NCBI GenBank assembly: GCA_002371345.1
Contig: DFHY01000092.1
Location: 32,439-57,318 of the forward strand
Direction: 5' to 3'
Length of the DNA: 24,880 bases
Origin: Lachnospiraceae bacterium UBA3711
Lineage (GTDB): Bacteria > Bacillota > Clostridia > Lachnospirales > Lachnospiraceae
Shown here: one piece after another, positions 21,233 through 24,880 of the stretch
Position numbering within the stretch: the first letter of the stretch is position 1
How the letters are laid out: every line of letters starts with the position of its first letter
Notes under the pieces: model-generated
Database searches by the model: none
What the model was told of the DNA's origin: nothing
The model's input: the letters and a program-made list of their open reading frames with translations, nothing else
Made by a program: the position numbers and the translations under genes

Positions 21233-22228
21233 TTGTCTGAGAAAACCTGCCTGGGAATCGATATCGGGAACAACCGTGCGAAGATAGCCGTCAAAAAGGG
21301 CGGAGTCGTGCGCCGGCTGCTTGTGGATACTGTTCCTGACGGCCTTATGAAGGATAACCACATCGTCTCATACGACGCTATGGGAGACTTCCTGAAGGAG
21401 ATGCTGAAGAAGAACCACATCTCCATCAAGAAGGCTCACCTGTGCATGCCGATCCATGAGGTATACCTGAGAAATGTGACGCTGCCGATGATGAATACTC
21501 AGCAGCTCAAGGTCAACCTTCCGTATGAGTTCCATGACTTCATCACCGAGGATATGTGGAAGTACATCTATGACTATGCTGTGATTCCCAACACGGGGGA
21601 TGACGGGCAGCTTCACCTGATCGCGGTAGCCGCGAGCAAAGAACTGATCACCAATCACCAGATCATGGCAAAACGCGCGCATATCAAGCTTGAGTCCATT
21701 GTGCCGGCAAATGTGCCGCTGTTCCATTATCTGGAGTCAAAGATCAGGGCGCCGCACGAGGGGGATGTTCCGCAGGACTTCGCGGTTCTGGATCTCGGAG
21801 ATACCTCGGTGAAGATTCATTTCTTCACAAAGGGACTGTACGAGGTCACCAGGTCGATGGACTACGGAGTAGGCTCCGCCTCTGAGCGCATCAGCGAAGA
21901 GACAGGCCAGGACATCCATATCTCGAGAGTCAGCATGGAGACAAACTCGGGAGACATCCAGTCGACGGAATATCTTGACGACGTGTTCTCAGATCTCTCA
22001 TCCCGCATAATGCGCGTTATGAACTTCTACAACTTCAACAACCGAGACAACACGCTTGAGGATCTGTACTATTTCGGCGGTGGAGCGCTGATAGAGCCGC
22101 TGCTGAACAATATCCGCGAATTAGTTCCGCTTCAGCTCCGGAGCCTGTCCGAGCTGGTCGGCGTAAAACATAAACTGACAGAAGAAGAGATCCTGATAGG
22201 CGCGCAGGCCATCGGGATGACGATGTGA
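21233..22228 (+). CDS. pilM: pilus assembly protein PilM
   Basis: PilM is an actin/FtsA-like cytoplasmic ATPase-fold protein that binds the N-terminal tail of PilN and couples the cytoplasmic motor to the alignment complex. The 331-residue protein shows the nucleotide-binding motifs in order: phosphate 1 CLGIDIGNNRAKIAV at the N-terminus, phosphate 2 FAVLDLGDTSVKIHFF, and adenosine YYFGGGALIEPL near the C-terminus. The start is TTG at 21233, preceded by AAAGGGG at 8 bases; the next in-frame ATG is well inside the nucleotide-binding domain, so TTG is required. pilN follows 12 bases after the stop. Confidence 0.9.
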   Translation: MSEKTCLGIDIGNNRAKIAVKKGGVVRRLLVDTVPDGLMKDNHIVSYDAMGDFLKEMLKKNHISIKKAHLCMPIHEVYLRNVTLPMMNTQQLKVNLPYEFHDFITEDMWKYIYDYAVIPNTGDDGQLHLIAVAASKELITNHQIMAKRAHIKLESIVPANVPLFHYLESKIRAPHEGDVPQDFAVLDLGDTSVKIHFFTKGLYEVTRSMDYGVGSASERISEETGQDIHISRVSMETNSGDIQSTEYLDDVFSDLSSRIMRVMNFYNFNNRDNTLEDLYYFGGGALIEPLLNNIRELVPLQLRSLSELVGVKHKLTEEEILIGAQAIGMTM

Positions 22229-22240
22229 CGGAGGATACAG

Positions 22241-22936
22241 ATGGCAGCCAAAGAAAAACAGTCTGCCCCTAAGAAATTCAAAGGGAAGATTCCAAGCAAG
22301 CAGACGCTGAATCTGATCTATAAAGAGAATGATACCGGGCGGCGGGTCTTCGTCATATTGGCAGTCGTCCTGTTCATACTGGCGCTGGCCGGATTCGGCT
22401 GGTTCGTCGTGCGCGGGCAGCTAAGCAAGGTCGCGAAGGCCAGAAGACGCTACGAGAGCATACAGAGCGAGTTAAATAAACTCTCTGAGGTCAGAAAGAA
22501 CTATGACGGAATCGAGGAGATGTACAGCCACTACGGAAGCAGCTACATGAATGCTGAAGAGCTGGCGCTTCAGAACCGCATGGCGATACTTGGCATCATT
22601 AACCACAACATCAGCACAGCTCAGGGACTCAGCCAGATACAGCTGTCCGGCAATACGGCAACAGTGCAGCTGATGAGCCTTGAACTGAAGGAAGTATCTT
22701 CGATCGTAGCGGAACTTGAAGCAAGCCCGATCGTCTCATATGTCGGAGTTGACACCGCGGCCATGGATGAGCAGGGTTCACTTGCGAGAAGATCGGGAAG
22801 CCTGGTGCAGGCGACACTCACCATCGAATTCACCGCGGGAAACGGCATGACGACGCAGCCCGAGGAAGAGGAAGAGAGCCTGACAGACCAGCTTGCGGCG
22901 CGCAAGAGAGCAGCGGAAGCAATGGGGGAGGAATGA
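22241..22936 (+). CDS. pilN: pilus alignment protein PilN
   Basis: PilN is a single-pass membrane protein that links PilM inside the cell to PilO outside. The 231-residue protein has a basic cytoplasmic tail with TLNLIYKE (22-29), matching the position and form of the conserved INL-type PilM-binding motif, one transmembrane helix (about 35-57), a coiled-coil stretch (about 60-95) and a small alpha/beta domain (about 105-205, with MAILGIINHNI and SYVGVDTAAM). The C-terminus is acidic with a run of Glu. GGAGGATACAG precedes the ATG. Sequence identity to PilN of Gram-negatives is low; the call rests on architecture and position between pilM and pilO. Confidence 0.82.
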   Translation: MAAKEKQSAPKKFKGKIPSKQTLNLIYKENDTGRRVFVILAVVLFILALAGFGWFVVRGQLSKVAKARRRYESIQSELNKLSEVRKNYDGIEEMYSHYGSSYMNAEELALQNRMAILGIINHNISTAQGLSQIQLSGNTATVQLMSLELKEVSSIVAELEASPIVSYVGVDTAAMDEQGSLARRSGSLVQATLTIEFTAGNGMTTQPEEEEESLTDQLAARKRAAEAMGEE

Positions 22937-22939
22937 CGT

Positions 22940-23917
22940 ATGAAGCTGAATTACTCCTTTTCTAAGCGTGAGATCGCGCTGATCCTGATACTTATACTCG
23001 TACTTGTCGGACTTCTGTATTACCGATTCGTGTACCTTGGAATCAGCGATCAGGTAGATCAGTACAACACAGCGGATCTCGAGTCACAGCTCCAGCTGGA
23101 GCAGCTGCAGCTGATCGAGTGGCAGAAGATGCAGGATGAGATCGACGACATCGGACAGGTATCGACCAGTTCCCTGGAGACCTATGACAACCAGAAGCAG
23201 GAAATCAATCTCCTGAACGATATCTTCGAACCGGTGATCCGGTACAACTTCTCATTCGAGAAGCCGGTCGCGATCATAGATACGGTCCGCAGGAACGTGA
23301 CAGTCTCATTTACGACGATCGACTATAACTCGGCTCTGGAGATCATAAGCCAGCTTCACAGCAGCAAGTACCGTGTGCTCCTGAGGGATATATCGATATC
23401 GCCCGGAGACCTGACATCCGACTACCTGAGCGCGCTGGCGACGGAAGCCCTGACCGACAGGACTGCCCTGCAACAGCTGAAGAAGCAGGTAGATACACTC
23501 ATAGCGTCAAACATTAAGGTGGACGAATACGTCATGAAGGTATACAGAGGCGAGCCGCTCACCGAAGCACCGGAGACAGAACCCGCCACTGAGCCTGCGG
23601 AAGGAGCGGAAGGGCAGGAGACTCCTCAGGAAACCATGCCGGACGAAGGCGCCTTCATAGAAGGCGGAGAGGGTGAAGCCGTGATACCGGAAGGCGGAAC
23701 AGTGGAGACACTGGCCGACGGAACCATAGTGGCGCCTCAGCCCGTACCTGAGACACAGTCAGAGTCTGAGACCGAGACTGAGAAGCCGGTCCAGACCCTC
23801 GAGAACAGCATAGTCAACGTATCGATGACCATGACATTCTATGAAACGGCATACGGCGCGAAGAGCCTGGACGGCCTTATCATCCAGACACCGGAGACAA
23901 CAGCGGCTGCGGAGTGA
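22940..23917 (+). CDS. pilO: pilus alignment protein PilO
   Basis: PilO pairs with PilN to form the extracytoplasmic part of the alignment complex. The 325-residue protein starts with a short basic tail, one helix (about 11-33: IALILILILVLVGLLYY), then a coiled coil (about 40-90, rich in Gln/Leu: LESQLQLEQLQLIEWQKM) and an alpha/beta domain to about 180. From about 205 to 285 there is a Glu/Thr/Pro/Gly-rich low-complexity segment (EAPETEPATEPAEGAEG), not usual for PilO. It is followed by a last segment predicted to be a beta strand (SIVNVSMTMTFYETAYG). It starts 3 bases after the pilN stop. The identity is based on architecture and neighbourhood. Confidence 0.8.
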   Translation: MKLNYSFSKREIALILILILVLVGLLYYRFVYLGISDQVDQYNTADLESQLQLEQLQLIEWQKMQDEIDDIGQVSTSSLETYDNQKQEINLLNDIFEPVIRYNFSFEKPVAIIDTVRRNVTVSFTTIDYNSALEIISQLHSSKYRVLLRDISISPGDLTSDYLSALATEALTDRTALQQLKKQVDTLIASNIKVDEYVMKVYRGEPLTEAPETEPATEPAEGAEGQETPQETMPDEGAFIEGGEGEAVIPEGGTVETLADGTIVAPQPVPETQSESETETEKPVQTLENSIVNVSMTMTFYETAYGAKSLDGLIIQTPETTAAAE

Positions 23918-23988
23918 CGCAGCCAGGTGGCGAATCTCACGAAAATATTTACGAAACTTGGTTAAAATGTTGAAACAATATTCTAATC

Positions 23989-24017
23989 TTGACAAGTTTA
24001 CACAATTTCAAGATAAT
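23989..24017 (+). promoter_or_regulatory. strong promoter for pilA
   Basis: TTGACA (23989-23994), a 17-base spacer and GATAAT (24012-24017, five of six) lie in an AT-rich gap after pilO. A start near 24024 would give a leader of about 90 bases before pilA. A separate strong promoter fits the need for far more pilin than assembly protein. Confidence 0.75.
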
Positions 24018-24112
24018 GAATATATGAATAAAGCCAGCTTACCTGTCTTTGAACAGACTGTTAAGATAAGGCTGAAAAAGGTTAGCTTTTGTTGAGTAAG
24101 AAGGAGGAAAAC

Positions 24113-24571
24113 ATGATCAAAAAGTTACTGAACACAAAAATCAGCAAAGAGAACAAGAAGGGCTTCACCCTGGCTGAGCTGCTTATCGTTGTTGCAATCA
24201 TCGGCGTGCTGGTAGCAGTATCAATTCCGATTTTCACAAGTCAGTTGGAGAAGTCAAGAGATGCGACATCTGTTGCGAATATGAGATCTGCTTACGCAGA
24301 AGCAGTTTCGAGTCTTTTGACTGAAACCGCCTCGAACGATAATGTGAATTTGATTAAGACTGGAAATGCTATTACAAGTATAGCTGTAAAAGGCGTTATG
24401 ATTCAGACAGCTCAGGACAATAATTGGAGTAATGGAGCCGATAAGCTTCCGTTTACTGCTCCTGCAGATCCGGGTGGAATTAGTAGCAGCACGGATTATA
24501 CTATTACATTTACGGTGGAGGATGGCCAGCTCGTAACAACTACTGCACCTACATTGGCAGCCACAGCCTAA
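24113..24571 (+). CDS. pilA: type IV major pilin PilA (class IVa prepilin)
   Basis: This is the structural subunit of the pilus. The 152-residue precursor has a basic leader MIKKLLNTKISKENKKG, cleavage expected after Gly17, and then the canonical FTLAELLIVVAIIGVLVAVS with Glu22 as position 5 of the mature protein. The long N-terminal helix runs on into SQLEKSRDATSVANMRSAYAEAVSSLL. The C-terminal half is a small beta-rich domain, Thr/Ser/Asn-rich, with no cysteines and therefore no disulfide loop. ATG 24113 has AAGGAGG at 24101-24107; the in-frame TTG at 24089 is not needed. Codons are visibly more A/T-ending than in pilB-pilO. A terminator follows directly, so the transcript is short and the gene can be expressed alone. 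Confidence 0.96.
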   Translation: MIKKLLNTKISKENKKGFTLAELLIVVAIIGVLVAVSIPIFTSQLEKSRDATSVANMRSAYAEAVSSLLTETASNDNVNLIKTGNAITSIAVKGVMIQTAQDNNWSNGADKLPFTAPADPGGISSSTDYTITFTVEDGQLVTTTAPTLAATA

Positions 24572-24595
24572 TCGACTATATTATGCAATGATTAA

Positions 24596-24630
24596 AAGCC
24601 CTCAGGTCAGCAAGCCTGAGGGCTTCTTAA
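24596..24630 (+). terminator. Rho-independent terminator after pilA
   Basis: AAGCCCTCAGG (24596-24606) pairs perfectly with CCTGAGGGCTT (24615-24625) around an eight-base loop, followed by CTTAA. The stem is 11 bp and lies 25 bases after the pilA stop. Confidence 0.85.
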
Positions 24631-24745
24631 ATGCCCTTTCCAGCTATCTTCTGTCTTAGGCATATTCCTACCGTCCAACACCGCAAAACGTCTCTGAGCC
24701 TATTTTAAGCGTGTTCTACGTGATGAGATAGGAACGAAATAAAAA
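24631..24745 (+). other. spacer between the two terminators
   Basis: About 115 bases with no open frame worth reporting and no promoter or RNA motif that I recognise. It ends in AT-rich AAATAAAAAA just before the second terminator. Confidence 0.4.
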
Positions 24746-24746
24746 A

Positions 24747-24775
24747 CCCTCAGGTTTAACCTGAGGGCTTTTATT
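24747..24775 (+). terminator. second terminator with the same stem
   Basis: CCCTCAGG (24747-24754) pairs with CCTGAGGG (24760-24767) around TTTAA, followed by CTTTTATT. The stem sequence and the following CTT match the first terminator; an A-run precedes it, so it may work in both directions. It lies immediately before the group II intron. Confidence 0.85.
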
Positions 24776-24777
24776 AT

Positions 24778-24880
24778 GTGTGCCGGGCATGGCACAGTTC
24801 TTGCCGGTGAAAGTCCGGCCATGGGCAATCTACCGCTCATGTAGTTAAACGCAAACCGAAATCGGAGACGATGGGGTGAA
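24778..24880 (+). mobile_element. 5' end of a group II intron, likely class C (partial)
   Basis: The sequence begins with the group II 5' consensus GTGYG (GTGTG, 24778-24782) and continues GCCGGGCATGG, then CCGGTGAAAGTCCGG and, further on, AAACGCAA. These blocks and their spacing match domain I of group IIC introns such as the Oceanobacillus iheyensis intron (GUGUGCCCGGCAUGG, GGGUGAGAGUCCC, UAACGCAA). Position supports this, because class C introns insert a few bases after Rho-independent terminators, exactly as seen here. Only 103 bases are present; the reverse transcriptase frame and domains V-VI would be beyond the window edge. Confidence 0.85.

Noticed and set aside
24024..24095. 23-codon open frame between the pilA promoter and pilA
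   Set aside because: Starts at the predicted transcription start with no ribosome binding site; it could be leaderless but nothing supports this.
24018..24112. c-di-GMP riboswitch in the pilA leader
   Set aside because: Clostridial pilin genes can have one, but the leader is only about 90 bases and I see no conserved GEMM blocks.
24631..24745. 3' remnant of an older intron between the terminators
   Set aside because: No domain V-like hairpin or intron end sequence is visible.
1..24880. CRISPR array, tRNA or rRNA genes
   Set aside because: No regularly spaced repeats and no cloverleaf or rRNA-like sequence noticed on either strand.

Overview
The window looks like the chromosome of a monoderm (Gram-positive) Clostridia species, most likely a Lachnospiraceae relative. 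The signs are RecU, a HisZ-dependent short HisG, a class B sortase, a type IV pilus operon with no secretin gene, strong AGGAGG-type ribosome binding sites, and a group II intron behind a terminator. All recognised genes are on the + strand. Assignments come from reading translated sequence and motifs; no database search was run.

Layout. (1) 1-2307: tail of an unidentified gene, a two-helix membrane protein of unknown function, an RluA-family pseudouridine synthase and the Holliday junction resolvase RecU, whose start lies inside the synthase gene. (2) 2308-7894: histidine genes hisZ, hisG, hisD, hisB and a fused hisIE that carries an N-terminal HisF-like TIM-barrel domain without the catalytic Asp residues. 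hisA, hisF, hisH and hisC are not in the window. A good promoter precedes hisZ. The gaps before hisZ and before hisIE share a spaced motif, AGAACTTTG-N6-GCTGTAA. (3) 7895-11323: leuA (type 2 isopropylmalate synthase) with its own promoter, then threonine synthase thrC. (4) 11336-12649: a small three-helix membrane protein and a class B sortase, followed by a run of strong hairpins. (5) 12827-15430: a large Suv3-like DExH RNA helicase with an Arg/Gly-rich insert and a basic Arg/Gly/His tail.

(6) 15542-24571: a type IV pilus locus in the order pilB, pilT, pilC, a PilX/GspK-like minor pilin candidate, pilD, pilM, pilN, pilO, pilA. PilB and PilT would power extension and retraction, PilC is the membrane platform, PilM-PilN-PilO the inner alignment complex, PilD the prepilin peptidase and PilA the main pilin. 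An extended -10 promoter overlapped by a perfect 8-2-8 palindrome sits before pilB. pilA has its own near-consensus promoter and is clearly more A+T-rich than its neighbours.

(7) 24572-24880: two terminators with the same stem sequence about 150 bases apart. Directly behind the second one is the 5' end of a group II intron (GTGTG...), which runs off the window. This position matches the terminator-seeking habit of group IIC introns.

The most unusual items are the HisF-like pseudoenzyme fused to HisIE, the motif shared by the two his gaps, the possible pseudoknot before hisIE, the palindromic pil operator candidate, the Suv3-like helicase next to the pilus operon, and the twin terminators with a IIC-type intron.
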